Under the pieces are notes generated by a model. It saw only the letters and a list, made by a program, of their open reading frames with translations, did not search any database and had not been told where the DNA came from. From the NCBI RefSeq assembly GCF_018279705.1, contig NZ_CP036498.1:5721001-5785000 (forward strand): a stretch of 64,000 nt of DNA. Direction: 5' to 3'. Shown piece by piece: positions 54,277 to 62,907 of the stretch (its first letter is position 1; the number at the start of each line of letters is the position of its first letter). The position numbers and the translations under genes were made by a program. The stretch comes from Tardiphaga alba (lineage in GTDB: Bacteria; Pseudomonadota; Alphaproteobacteria; Rhizobiales; Xanthobacteraceae).

Positions 54277-54483
54277 GTCGCCCTGCTTCGACACATCGAC
54301 ACCCGGGCTCCTTTGATCCACCGCACGACTGATGCCAAAGCAAAAATCACCCGATGCCTCCGGGCACGGGTTGCTCTGGCTCACACCTTGAATTCCCACA
54401 AATCCTAACCGGCGCGGACCACGAAAGTTCCGCAGGTGAAAATCCCCGTGCGGAAACAGGGGATTAGCCGAAGCGTCGCGCCG

Positions 54484-55203
54484 CTAGAGCGAGACGGCGT
54501 AATGCTCGTATTCGTCGCGCACCAGCACGATGTGATCGCGCATGGCAGCCGCGGCGCCGCTGCGATCGCCGCGCATGATGGCCACGACGACGCGATCATG
54601 CTCGGCATGCGACTTGGCGAGCCGGCCGAGATTGCGGAACTGGGCGCGGCGGAACGGCTGCACGCGCGCACGCGTCGCCAGGGTGATCTCGGCGATGTAG
54701 TCGTTCTGCGATCCCTTGTAGATCGCATTGTGGAAGCGCTCGTTTACTTCATGAAAGCGCTCGGGATTGCCGTCATAGCTGAGCACGCGCAGCTCTTCAT
54801 GAATCGCCTCAAGCTGACGGCGCTGCACCGCGGGCATGCGTTCGGCGGCAAGGCCCGCACACAGCGCCTCGAGTTCGGCCATCGCCTCGAACATGCCGAC
54901 CAGACGATCTGCAGACGGTTGCGCGACGACGGCGCCGCGATGCGGGCGGGACTCGATGAGACCGCTGGCGGTGAGCTGACGCAACGCCTCGCGCACCGGC
55001 GTGCGCGAAACGTTGAAGCGCTGGGCCAGTTCGGTTTCGTCCAGCGGCGCACCGGGTGGCAGCGCGCCGCGCACGATATCGTCGGACAATTGCTGACGCA
55101 GCTCCTCGGCGCGCGTGAGCTTGCCTGTCGCACGATCCACCGCGCCAGTGCTGCGCAGACGGCGCGGCTTGCCCGGCGTCATCAACATGTCGTCGAAGCT
55201 CAT
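54484..55203 (-). CDS. GntR-family regulator (FCD subfamily)
   Basis: 239 residues. Winged HTH: LSDDIVRGALPPGAPLDETE and LAQRFNVSRTPVREALRQLTASGLIESRPHRGAVV (residues 35-95); FCD ligand domain with FHNAIYKGSQNDYI and HAEHDRVVVAIMRGD whose histidines usually bind a metal. Last gene of the 62612-54484 operon, 6 bp after the AtzH-like gene. Likely senses a substrate or product of this pathway. Confidence 0.9.
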   Translation of the reverse strand: MSFDDMLMTPGKPRRLRSTGAVDRATGKLTRAEELRQQLSDDIVRGALPPGAPLDETELAQRFNVSRTPVREALRQLTASGLIESRPHRGAVVAQPSADRLVGMFEAMAELEALCAGLAAERMPAVQRRQLEAIHEELRVLSYDGNPERFHEVNERFHNAIYKGSQNDYIAEITLATRARVQPFRRAQFRNLGRLAKSHAEHDRVVVAIMRGDRSGAAAAMRDHIVLVRDEYEHYAVSL

Positions 55204-55209
55204 TGCGGC

Positions 55210-55608
55210 CTATGCTTTTGCTGCCTGCGGTTCGTCGATCAGGCTGACAGAGGCCGCCACGATTCGCCAGCCTTCGGGGAAGCGGACCCAGGTCTGCATC
55301 TGTCGGCCGACCTTGCCCGGTGCATTGTCGCGATAAAAAAGCGTCGAGGCCACCGCGGTGTCGCGGCCATAGGAGGTGATCACGGTGCGATCGGTGCGGC
55401 GCATCAGGCCGACCGGCGAGCGCGCGCCACGAAAAGCCTGAATCTCGTCATAGCCGTAGAGATTTTCGCCCATGCCGTAGCGGATGGTGCGCGAATCGTT
55501 GCGGAAGAGTTCGCCGAGCACGGCGGTGTCATTGGTCGTCAGCGCCGTCTCGTAACGCGCGAAAGCCGCGCTCACTTCGGCGATGACGTCCGGCAGATCG
55601 ATATCCAT
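55210..55608 (-). CDS. AtzH/HpxZ-like protein (DUF3225, NTF2-like)
   Basis: 132 residues from MDIDLPDVIAEVSAAFARYE (ATG 55608); the longer frame is antisense of the amidase. NTF2-like cone fold: LGELFRNDSRTIRYGMGENL, YGYDEIQAFRGARSP, VASTLFYRD and GRQMQTWVRFPEGWRIVAAS. AtzH and HpxZ occur beside AtzE/HpxY amidases; their role is not fully settled. 13 bp after the amidase. Confidence 0.87.
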   Translation of the reverse strand: MDIDLPDVIAEVSAAFARYETALTTNDTAVLGELFRNDSRTIRYGMGENLYGYDEIQAFRGARSPVGLMRRTDRTVITSYGRDTAVASTLFYRDNAPGKVGRQMQTWVRFPEGWRIVAASVSLIDEPQAAKA

Positions 55609-55621
55609 TTCCAGTCCCTGA

Positions 55622-57040
55622 TTAGTTGAACGCTTTTGCGTGCGGTGCGGCGACGACGCCCGCTTCCTGCAGATGATAGGCGACACGCAGCGCGATGTCT
55701 TCACGCCAGGGTGCTGCGATGACCTGCACGCCGATGGGCATCGGATCCTGCGGCACCGGCACTGCAACAACGGGCAGGCCGATGAAGGAGATCGGCTGGG
55801 TGTGGATGCCGATATTGGCGCGGACCGGCAGCTCGACACCGTCGAGCTCGAACGTCGCCTGGCCGATTTTTGGTGCAATGCAAGGCGTGGCCGGGGCGAT
55901 GATGACGTCCACGTCCTTGAAAATCTCCAGCACACGGGCGCGATACCAGCGCCGGAATTTCTGCGCGCGATCGACCAGTGCCGCCGGCACCATGGCGCCG
56001 GCGATCAGGCGGTCGCGCACCGCGGGATCGAAATCGGCAGCACGCTGGCGCAGGCGATCGAGATGCAGCGACGCGCCCTCGGTGGTCGAGATCAGATAGG
56101 CGGCCGCACGCGCGCGGGCGACTTCGGGCAGCTCGACATGTCGTGTGACACCGAGCGCCTTGGTGACGATGGCAACGGCTTCCCGCGCCTCCGGCATCAG
56201 ATTTTTCTGGAAGTAGCCACTGGCCGTCGCAATGCGGAGACTGCCAATATCCTGTCCGATCAATGCCGATATGGGCTCTATCGGACGGTTGCTGCAGGCG
56301 GCATCCTCCGCATCCGGCCCCTGCATCGCGTCATAGGACAGCGCGAGATCTTCGACATTCCGCGCGAACGGGCCGAGATGGTCGAGGCTCCCCACGAATG
56401 GAAACGAACGCGCGCGCGACAGCCGGCCATAAGTGGGCTTGAGACCGAAGATGCCGCAGAATGAGGACGGCACGCGGATCGAGCCATTGGTATCGGAGCC
56501 GAGCGCCAGCGGCACCAGACTGCCACCCACCGCGCCGCCCGAACCGCCGGACGAGCCGCCGGTCATGCGCGTGATGTCATGCGGATTGCGCGAGGCGCCG
56601 TCATGGCTGTTCTCGCCAGTGAAGTCATAGGCGTATTCGCCCATATTGAGCCCGCCGACCAGCACCGCGCCGGCGGCCTCCATGCGCTCCACCGGCGTCG
56701 CATCGCGGAGCGCAGCCGGCCGATCGCGGTTGATCTTCGATCCCGCCCGTGTCGGCAGGCCTTCGATGTCGAGCAGGTTCTTCACCGCAAAGGGCACACC
56801 GGCGAGCGGGCCGACGCTTTCCCCTTTGGCAATGACTGCATCGAGCGCATGCGCCGTGGCACGGGCACGATCCGCCGTGACATCGGTGAAGGCGTTGAGC
56901 ATCGGATTGTGACGCTCGATTTTCCCCAGCGCCGCCTCGACGACCGCGAGCGCAGAGATTTTTTGCGCGGCGACGGCCTTGGCGATATCCGAGGCCGGGC
57001 GCCAGGCGCCATTCGGCGTGAAAACGTGATCAAGCGACAT
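55622..57040 (-). CDS. AtzE/HpxY-family amidohydrolase
   Basis: 472 residues from MSLDHVFTPNGAW (ATG 57040, which overlaps the AtzG-like gene by 11 bp). Amidase signature enzyme with Ser-cisSer-Lys triad: Lys87 in GVPFAVKNLL, cis-Ser163 in TGGSSGGSGG, nucleophile Ser187 in GSDTNGSIRVP. With AtzG it forms the 1-carboxybiuret hydrolase of cyanuric acid breakdown, and HpxXY is its oxalurate counterpart. No AtzD or AtzF gene is nearby, so the substrate here is open. Confidence 0.9.
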   Translation of the reverse strand: MSLDHVFTPNGAWRPASDIAKAVAAQKISALAVVEAALGKIERHNPMLNAFTDVTADRARATAHALDAVIAKGESVGPLAGVPFAVKNLLDIEGLPTRAGSKINRDRPAALRDATPVERMEAAGAVLVGGLNMGEYAYDFTGENSHDGASRNPHDITRMTGGSSGGSGGAVGGSLVPLALGSDTNGSIRVPSSFCGIFGLKPTYGRLSRARSFPFVGSLDHLGPFARNVEDLALSYDAMQGPDAEDAACSNRPIEPISALIGQDIGSLRIATASGYFQKNLMPEAREAVAIVTKALGVTRHVELPEVARARAAAYLISTTEGASLHLDRLRQRAADFDPAVRDRLIAGAMVPAALVDRAQKFRRWYRARVLEIFKDVDVIIAPATPCIAPKIGQATFELDGVELPVRANIGIHTQPISFIGLPVVAVPVPQDPMPIGVQVIAAPWREDIALRVAYHLQEAGVVAAPHAKAFN

Positions 57041-57209
57041 AGATATCAGCCGTTTCGGATTCATCGGGCAGCGGGAATTCATCGACGAGACGCGCCATGC
57101 GCAGCGATACTTCGAGATTCATTTTTACTGCGGGCTTCCATGCGGCATCGATGGGCAGCGACAGCGCCGCCGCGACAGCATCGATATAGTCGTCCAGACT
57201 GTCGCTCAT
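57030..57209 (-). CDS. AtzG/HpxX-like small amidase partner (DUF4089)
   Basis: 59 residues, too short for most gene callers: MSDSLDDYIDAVAAALSLPI, then DAAWKPAVKMNLEVSLRMAR and LVDEFPLPDESETADIYVA. AtzG stabilises AtzE; the two chains form a complex, as in GatCA. Between the ABC ATPase (13 bp gap) and the amidase (11 bp overlap). Confidence 0.88.
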   Translation of the reverse strand: MSDSLDDYIDAVAAALSLPIDAAWKPAVKMNLEVSLRMARLVDEFPLPDESETADIYVA

Positions 57210-57222
57210 GGTCCGTCCTCTC

Positions 57223-59037
57223 TCAATGCACCGGCAGCGGCGGATGCGGGATCGCGGTCAAAAGCTGCTTCGTATAGTCGTCCTGCGGCGCGCTCATCAC
57301 CGTCTCGGTCGCACCCTGCTCGACGATGCGGCCCGCGCGCATCACGATGACACGATCGCATAACAGCCGCACCACATTCAGGTCATGCGACACGAACAGG
57401 TAGCTCATGCGCATGGACTGCTTGAGATCCTGCAGCAGATTGAGCACGACCGCCTGCACGGAGACGTCCAGCGCCGCCGTCGGCTCGTCGAGAATGATCA
57501 ACTTCGGCTGCAGCGCGATGGCGCGGGCGATGCCGACACGCGCCTTCTGGCCACCGGACATCTGATGCGGAAAGCGATCGAGCAATTCCAGGGGCAAGCC
57601 GACCTGCCGCGCGAGGTCTTCGCATTTTGCCCGCAACGCATCGGCGCCCTTGATATCGCCGAGCTGCAGAAGCGGATCGGCGATGGCACGCGCGGCGGTG
57701 AAGCGCGGATTGAGACTGTCGGTCGGATCCTGGAACACCATCTGGATGCTCTTGCGCAACGGCAGCCGCGCGAAGGATTTTGGTGCGATTTCACCGATCT
57801 CGTCGCCGTCGAAGGCGATGCGGCCGGAAGTCTTGTCGATCAGCCGCATTACCATCATCGATGTGGTGGACTTGCCGCAGCCGGATTCGCCGACCAGGCC
57901 GACACTTTCGCCGCGGCCGACGCTGAAGCTGATGCCATCCACGGCGCGGAACACATCGGGCTCCAACGCCGGCTTGCGGCCGAACAATTTTGACAGTGTC
58001 GCGGTGGCACCCTGGCGGGGATATTCCTTGATGAGGTTTTCCACCACAAGCAGCGGTGATTGCCCCCTCTCCCCTCCGGGGAGAGGGCCGGGGTGAGGAG
58101 GAGCCGCGGGTGCCGTCGGCGTGAAGTCCCCCTCACCCGCTCCGGCTTCGCTATGCTTCGCCGGATCGACCTGTCCCCGGAGGGGAGAGGTGAAGGAAGC
58201 CATCGCCGCACGCTCCTCCACCGGCAACAGATCCCGCAATGACACGCCAAGCCGCGGCGTCGCCTGCATGAGTTTCTTCGTATAGGGATGCTGCGGATTG
58301 GCGAAGATGTCGGCGGACAAAGCCGTCTCCACCACCCGCCCCTTCTCCATCACCACAACGCGGTCGCAATAGGCCGCGGCCAGACCGAGGTCATGGGTGA
58401 TCAGGATCGTGGACATGCCACGGCTCCTGGTCAGTTCTGTCACGAGATCCATCACCGCCTTCTGCGTGGTGACATCGAGACCCGTGGTCGGCTCATCAGC
58501 GATCAGGAGCTGCGGATTGCAGGCCAGCGCCAAGGCGATGACGACGCGCTGGCACATGCCGCCGGACAATTCGAACGGATAGGCATGGTAGCGCTCGCGC
58601 GGCCGCGCGATCTTGACCTGCTCCAGCGCCTCGATGGCCTTCTCGGCGCGATCTGCGCTGCCCGCTTGGGCATGCTGACGCAGCACGTCCTCGATCTGGT
58701 GGCCGACCTTGCGGATCGGATTGAGCGCCGCGCGCGGATTCTGGAAGATCATCGAGATTTCGCGACCACGCAGGTCGCGCATCTGCGTCTCGGTCGCGGC
58801 TTTCACATCGACGCCGGAAAACATCACCGAACCCTCGGCGATGCTGCCGGCGCGATCGAGGATGCGCATCACCGCATAGGATGTCACCGACTTGCCGGAA
58901 CCGCTCTCGCCGACAATGCCGAGCGTCTCGCCCTTGGCGACGGAGATATCGACCTGCTGCACCGCCTTGACGATGCCGCGGCGGGTGGCGAATTCGACGG
59001 TGAGATCGCGGACGTCGAGCAATGGCTGTGCGGTCAT
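57223..59037 (-). CDS. double ATPase of a dipeptide-type ABC transporter
   Basis: 604 residues with two nucleotide-binding domains, as in DppD-DppF fusions. Domain 1: Walker A GESGSGKS (43-50), signature LSGGMCQRV, Walker B LLIADEPTTGLD. Domain 2: GESGCGKS near 385, MSGGQKARVGIARAIAL, LIILDEPTAALD. The linker (about 281-327) is encoded by a GC-rich palindromic repeat (58057-58197) and reads HPGPLPGGERG. Powers the permeases 59048-60976. Confidence 0.92.
   Translation of the reverse strand: MTAQPLLDVRDLTVEFATRRGIVKAVQQVDISVAKGETLGIVGESGSGKSVTSYAVMRILDRAGSIAEGSVMFSGVDVKAATETQMRDLRGREISMIFQNPRAALNPIRKVGHQIEDVLRQHAQAGSADRAEKAIEALEQVKIARPRERYHAYPFELSGGMCQRVVIALALACNPQLLIADEPTTGLDVTTQKAVMDLVTELTRSRGMSTILITHDLGLAAAYCDRVVVMEKGRVVETALSADIFANPQHPYTKKLMQATPRLGVSLRDLLPVEERAAMASFTSPLRGQVDPAKHSEAGAGEGDFTPTAPAAPPHPGPLPGGERGQSPLLVVENLIKEYPRQGATATLSKLFGRKPALEPDVFRAVDGISFSVGRGESVGLVGESGCGKSTTSMMVMRLIDKTSGRIAFDGDEIGEIAPKSFARLPLRKSIQMVFQDPTDSLNPRFTAARAIADPLLQLGDIKGADALRAKCEDLARQVGLPLELLDRFPHQMSGGQKARVGIARAIALQPKLIILDEPTAALDVSVQAVVLNLLQDLKQSMRMSYLFVSHDLNVVRLLCDRVIVMRAGRIVEQGATETVMSAPQDDYTKQLLTAIPHPPLPVH
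58057..58197. repeat. REP-like palindromic element inside the ABC ATPase gene
   Basis: Two inverted GC-rich palindromes: CCCTCTCCCCTCCGGGGAGA (near 58069) with CCGGGGTGAGG, and on the right CCCCTCACCC (near 58127) with GTCCCCGGAGGGGAGAGG (near 58175). Elements of this kind are scattered in Bradyrhizobiaceae genomes. Here it lies in frame and codes for the linker between the two ATPase domains. Confidence 0.75.
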
Positions 59038-59047
59038 GCCGATCTCC

Positions 59048-59959
59048 TCACGTCCGCCGCTGCGGATCGACGATGTCGCGCAGACCGTCGCCGAGCAGGT
59101 TGAAGCAGAACACCGCGATCATCAGCGCGAGGCCGGGAAACAGTGCGATCCACCATTCGCCGGACACCATGAAGGACGCGCCTTCCGCGACCATGATGCC
59201 CCATTCTGCCGTGGGCGGTCGCACGCCGAGGCCGATGAAGGACAGGCCGGCTGCATTGAGAATGGCGTAGCCCATGGTCAGCGACATCTGGACGATCGTG
59301 ATCGGCATGATGTTGGGCAGGATATGCACCAGCAGGATGCGCATCTCGCTATTGCCCGACAGTCGCGCGGCCTGCACGAAGCCGGCCTCGCGGCGCACAT
59401 TGGCCTCAGCGCGGGCGACACGCGCATAGAGCGGAAAATTCACGATCGCCGTGGCGATGATGATGTTCTGCACGGTGTTGCCGAGGGCCGCGACGATGCC
59501 CATGGCCAGCACGAAGAGCGGAAACGCCATGATCGTATCGCCGATGCGGCCGACGATACGGTCGGTCCAGCCGCCGAAATAGCCGGCAGCAATGCCGGCC
59601 AGCCCGCCCATGGCGAACACAAGCGCCACCGACGCGACGGCAATGAAGAGATCGAGCCGCGTCGCCACCACCACGCGGCTGAAGATGTCGCGGCCGAGTT
59701 GATCGGTACCGAACCAGTTGGCCGCCGACGGCGGCTTCAGCGCCTGCATCGTGTTGCTGGCGAGGGGATCGTGCGGAACGATATAGGGGCCGAACACCGC
59801 CGCAAACACGATTACGACAAGCAGGCCGAAGGCGAAGGCCGTGACGCGGTTCTCGCCGAGAATGTAACGGGTGTGCTGCAGCGTCGCTTTAAGGCTTGAG
59901 GTCCGGCGCGGTGATGCCGACGTATCGACGGCGATGGGCGTGATCGCATTCATGGTCAA
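59048..59959 (-). CDS. ABC transporter permease, DppC type
   Basis: 303 residues. N-terminal cytoplasmic part and helix, DppC-like NWFGTDQLGRDIFSRVVVATR, five or six further helices, and the EAA loop ALRADAN-equivalent RAEANVRREAGFVQAARLSG. Moves the substrate delivered by 60993-62612. 3 bp after the DppB-type gene. Confidence 0.92.
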   Translation of the reverse strand: MTMNAITPIAVDTSASPRRTSSLKATLQHTRYILGENRVTAFAFGLLVVIVFAAVFGPYIVPHDPLASNTMQALKPPSAANWFGTDQLGRDIFSRVVVATRLDLFIAVASVALVFAMGGLAGIAAGYFGGWTDRIVGRIGDTIMAFPLFVLAMGIVAALGNTVQNIIIATAIVNFPLYARVARAEANVRREAGFVQAARLSGNSEMRILLVHILPNIMPITIVQMSLTMGYAILNAAGLSFIGLGVRPPTAEWGIMVAEGASFMVSGEWWIALFPGLALMIAVFCFNLLGDGLRDIVDPQRRT

Positions 59960-59962
59960 ACC

Positions 59963-60976
59963 TCAGCCTTCCAGCCGCACGCGCGGATCGATGATGCCGT
60001 AAAGGATGTCGATGACCAGATTGATCAACACATACATGATCGCCATGGTCAGCACGAAACCCTGCACCGGCGCGAAATCCGACGCGATCAGCGCTTCCAC
60101 CGCGTAGGAGCCGATACCCGGCCAGGCGAACACCTTCTCCACCAGCACATTGGCACCGAGCAGGAAGGAGAAGGTCATCGACAGCGTCGTGATGACCGGC
60201 AGCATGGCGTTACGAAATGCGTAAGTGACGATGACCGCGCGCGGCGACAGGCCGGAGGCACGCGCGGTGCGGACGAAATCGGAGGCGAGAACGGCCAGCA
60301 TCGAGGCGCGGGTCATGCGCGCGATGGGCGCCAGCGAGAAGATCGCAAGCGTGGCCGTCGGCAAGATCAACTGGCTGAGCGCCGATCGTAAAGTCTCCCA
60401 GTCGCGGGCGATGATGCTGTCGATCACATAGAAGCCGGTCACCGTCGGCGGCGCACTGGCAAAGACATCGAGACGCCCGAGCGGTGCCGGCGCCCAGCCG
60501 AGCTTGAAATAGAACACATAGACCAGCACGAGCCCGGTGAAGAAGACGGGCAGCGAGACACCGGCCGTCGTGGTCACGCGGCAGAGGTGATCGATCCATG
60601 ATCCCGGCCTGGTCGCCGCGAGAATGCCGAGCGGAATGGCGATCGTGATCGAGACGAGAAGGCCGAGCAGCGTCAGCTCCGCCGAGGCCGGCAGGCGATT
60701 GCGGAGTTCAGTCGCCACCGGCTGGCCGGTGGTGAGCGAGTCGCCGAAATCTCCGCGCGCGAGATCAGCGCTGTAGCGGACGAACTGCTCGATCAACGGC
60801 TTGTCGAGGCCGAGCTTCTTGCGGATGTCCTCGACGACCTGCTTGTCAGCCGCAGGCCCTGCAAAATATGCCGCGGGATCGCCCGGCAACGCGCGAGTCA
60901 GCAGAAAGGTGACGATCACCACCCCAATCAAACTCGGGATGGCGAACATCAGGCGCTTGCCGATAAGAGCGAGCAT
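59963..60976 (-). CDS. ABC transporter permease, DppB type
   Basis: 337 residues, six membrane helices; starts MLALIGKRLMFAIPSLIGVV. Family motifs: LLTRALPGDPA, LGLDKPLIEQFVRY, IPLGILAATRPGSWID and the EAA loop DFVRTARASGLSPRAVIVTYAFRNAMLPV. Pairs with the DppC-type permease. 16 bp after the binding-protein gene. Confidence 0.92.
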   Translation of the reverse strand: MLALIGKRLMFAIPSLIGVVIVTFLLTRALPGDPAAYFAGPAADKQVVEDIRKKLGLDKPLIEQFVRYSADLARGDFGDSLTTGQPVATELRNRLPASAELTLLGLLVSITIAIPLGILAATRPGSWIDHLCRVTTTAGVSLPVFFTGLVLVYVFYFKLGWAPAPLGRLDVFASAPPTVTGFYVIDSIIARDWETLRSALSQLILPTATLAIFSLAPIARMTRASMLAVLASDFVRTARASGLSPRAVIVTYAFRNAMLPVITTLSMTFSFLLGANVLVEKVFAWPGIGSYAVEALIASDFAPVQGFVLTMAIMYVLINLVIDILYGIIDPRVRLEG

Positions 60977-60992
60977 GGCGATCCCCCGACGC

Positions 60993-62612
60993 TTACGCCT
61001 TGACCATGGCCCGATAGTCGAGCCGGCGGTGGAACCAGTACTGGAAGCCGGACACGTTCTTCTGCATCGCGACGTTCAGATAGGGCTGATAGATCGGGAT
61101 GCGTGGGATGTCGGTGAAAGCGAGATCGACAAAGCCTTTCACGTCCTTGTCATAGGCCGCATTGTCCCCATTCGCTGCGGCCGTACGGGCGCCTGCGATC
61201 AGCTTGTCCATCTCCGGCGATGAATAGTTCATCGTGTTGAAGATCGAATTGCCGGAGCGGTAGCACCAGTAGAAGAAGTATTCGGGGTAATCGAGCCAGC
61301 CCGAGAAGATGTTGACGTAGAGCGGCAGCACCTTCTTGTTCAGCTCGGTGCGCCAGTTAGCGCCGGGGATCTTGTTGATGGTGGCGCGGATGCCGATCTG
61401 CGCAAGCGCTTCCTGGATCAGGATGCACATCGGCTCATTGACGCCGGCAAAGCCGAGGTCGAATGACAGCGTGGTGTCGAAACCGGCAGCCATTCCGGCT
61501 TCCGCCATCAGCGCCTTCGCCTTGGCCATATCGGTATTGTACTTGGTCGCGTGCGGCCACTTCGCCTCGGTCGGCGCATTCGCCGCGGCACCGAACATCG
61601 GATTTGCCAAGCCGAACATCACGGCATCGATGATCTTCTGATACGGGATCGCAAGCGCGACGGCTTCGCGCACCTTCGGATTGTTGAAGGGCGGCTGGGT
61701 GACATTCATTCCGAGATACTGGATGCCGTTGCTGATCGGCACCGAGGTGACGTTGAGCTTGCCAGCCCGCTTCATCTCGGCGAAATCCTGGTTCGGCAAT
61801 TCATACGAAATGTCGGCATCGCCACGCTCGAGCAGCGCACGACGGTTGCCGGCCTGCGGCACCATGCGCCAGATCACGCGCTTGATCTTCGGCAGGGGAC
61901 CACCGACCCAGGCGTCGTTGCGCTCCATGATCACTTCGGTGCCGGCCGTCCACTTGGTCACCTTGTAGGCGCCGGAGCCCACCGTGTTCATCTTGGTATA
62001 TTCGAGACCCCACGGATCCTTTTCCGTGGCATTCTTCTTCACCAGTTCCGAATTGATGATGCTCGGCACGATGACAGCCAGATCGGGGATCGTCAGCTTG
62101 TCCTTGGTGAGGAAATCGACGCGCACGGTGTTGTCATCGACCACCACGAATTGTTCCGGCTTGGTAAGCGATCCCGCGCTCATCTGGAAGGTCGGGAAGC
62201 CACCGACGCTGACGGACCGATCAAGCGACCACTTCACGTCCTTCGCCGTCACCGGCGTGCCGTCCTGGAATTTCGCGTTCTTCTTCAGTTTGAACGTCAC
62301 CGACATGTCGCCGATATTCATGTCTTCGGCGAGTTCGCCCTTGAACTTGTCCTTGTCGTAATAGGTGACGCCGCCCGGCCCTTCCTTCATCTCATGGGTG
62401 ATCAGGCGGTCGTAGCAATTCCAGGCAACCTCATAGCTCGGCACATTGGTGCCGACGCCCATGATGTCGAGATTGTTGGGGCCGCTCTCGGACACCACCG
62501 GCAAGGTCTCCGACCGGGCATCCGCCTTTGCGGCGGACCAGATGGCCGGGCCGGACACCATGGTGCCAGCGGCGGCACCGGTGGCGGCCTTCAGAAAATC
62601 GCGACGCTTCAT
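60993..62612 (-). CDS. ABC transporter substrate-binding protein (family 5), Tat-exported
   Basis: 539 residues from ATG 62612 with GGGAGAG upstream. Twin-arginine signal MKRRDFLKAATGAAAGTMVS with cleavage after SAAKADA. SBP_bac_5 fold: VTFKLKKNAKFQDGTPVTAKDVKWSLDR, GSGAYKVTKWTAGTEVIMERND, DADISYELP region and FQYWFHRRLDYR at the end. Periplasmic; family 5 proteins bind peptides, nickel or amide-like compounds. First gene of the operon. Confidence 0.92.
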   Translation of the reverse strand: MKRRDFLKAATGAAAGTMVSGPAIWSAAKADARSETLPVVSESGPNNLDIMGVGTNVPSYEVAWNCYDRLITHEMKEGPGGVTYYDKDKFKGELAEDMNIGDMSVTFKLKKNAKFQDGTPVTAKDVKWSLDRSVSVGGFPTFQMSAGSLTKPEQFVVVDDNTVRVDFLTKDKLTIPDLAVIVPSIINSELVKKNATEKDPWGLEYTKMNTVGSGAYKVTKWTAGTEVIMERNDAWVGGPLPKIKRVIWRMVPQAGNRRALLERGDADISYELPNQDFAEMKRAGKLNVTSVPISNGIQYLGMNVTQPPFNNPKVREAVALAIPYQKIIDAVMFGLANPMFGAAANAPTEAKWPHATKYNTDMAKAKALMAEAGMAAGFDTTLSFDLGFAGVNEPMCILIQEALAQIGIRATINKIPGANWRTELNKKVLPLYVNIFSGWLDYPEYFFYWCYRSGNSIFNTMNYSSPEMDKLIAGARTAAANGDNAAYDKDVKGFVDLAFTDIPRIPIYQPYLNVAMQKNVSGFQYWFHRRLDYRAMVKA

Positions 62613-62753
62613 TCTCAACTCTCCCAAGGGAATCCTGACTGGAATGCTGCATCGCAAGGTTCGTGCCAGCCGACGGAACCGGGCGTGAGAAGTCCAGAGG
62701 ACTGATACCGCTCAGCTTTCTCGACATCGGGGCCATCCTGCCCGCCGCTTATT

Positions 62754-62789
62754 GCATACATAAATGCTTAAACGCCTATTTATTAGGCG
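62754..62789. promoter_or_regulatory. operator candidates upstream of the ABC/amidase operon
   Basis: Two short inverted repeats: GCAT-N6-ATGC at 62754-62767 and CGCCTA-N5-TAGGCG at 62773-62789. They lie 140-180 bp before the binding-protein ATG, a position fit for the GntR regulator of the operon. Which one is used cannot be told. Confidence 0.4.
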
Positions 62790-62831
62790 GTCTCAACGGC
62801 CCGCCCACGGGGTAGCCAGCCTCATCGCTTC

Positions 62832-62864
62832 TTGACAGTCATTCGCAATAGACATCTATTGCGA
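62832..62864 (+). promoter_or_regulatory. promoter with overlapping operator for the TonB-dependent receptor
   Basis: TTGACA (62832-62837), 17-base spacer, TCTATT (62855-62860). A perfect 9-bp inverted repeat TCGCAATAG-ACAT-CTATTGCGA (62843-62864) covers the spacer and -10, so a bound repressor would block the promoter. Two more TTCGCAT motifs follow at 62870 and 62881. A metal-responsive repressor is a reasonable guess for a TonB receptor. Confidence 0.55.
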
Positions 62865-62907
62865 CTAGTTCGCATTAGCATTCGCATGAGACTGTCGGGG
62901 GAATAGT

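Noticed and set aside
54436..55629. 397-codon plus-strand frame
   Set aside because: Antisense to the GntR and AtzH-like genes; typical high-GC shadow.
61551..62705. 384-codon plus-strand frame
   Set aside because: Antisense to the substrate-binding protein with its Tat signal.
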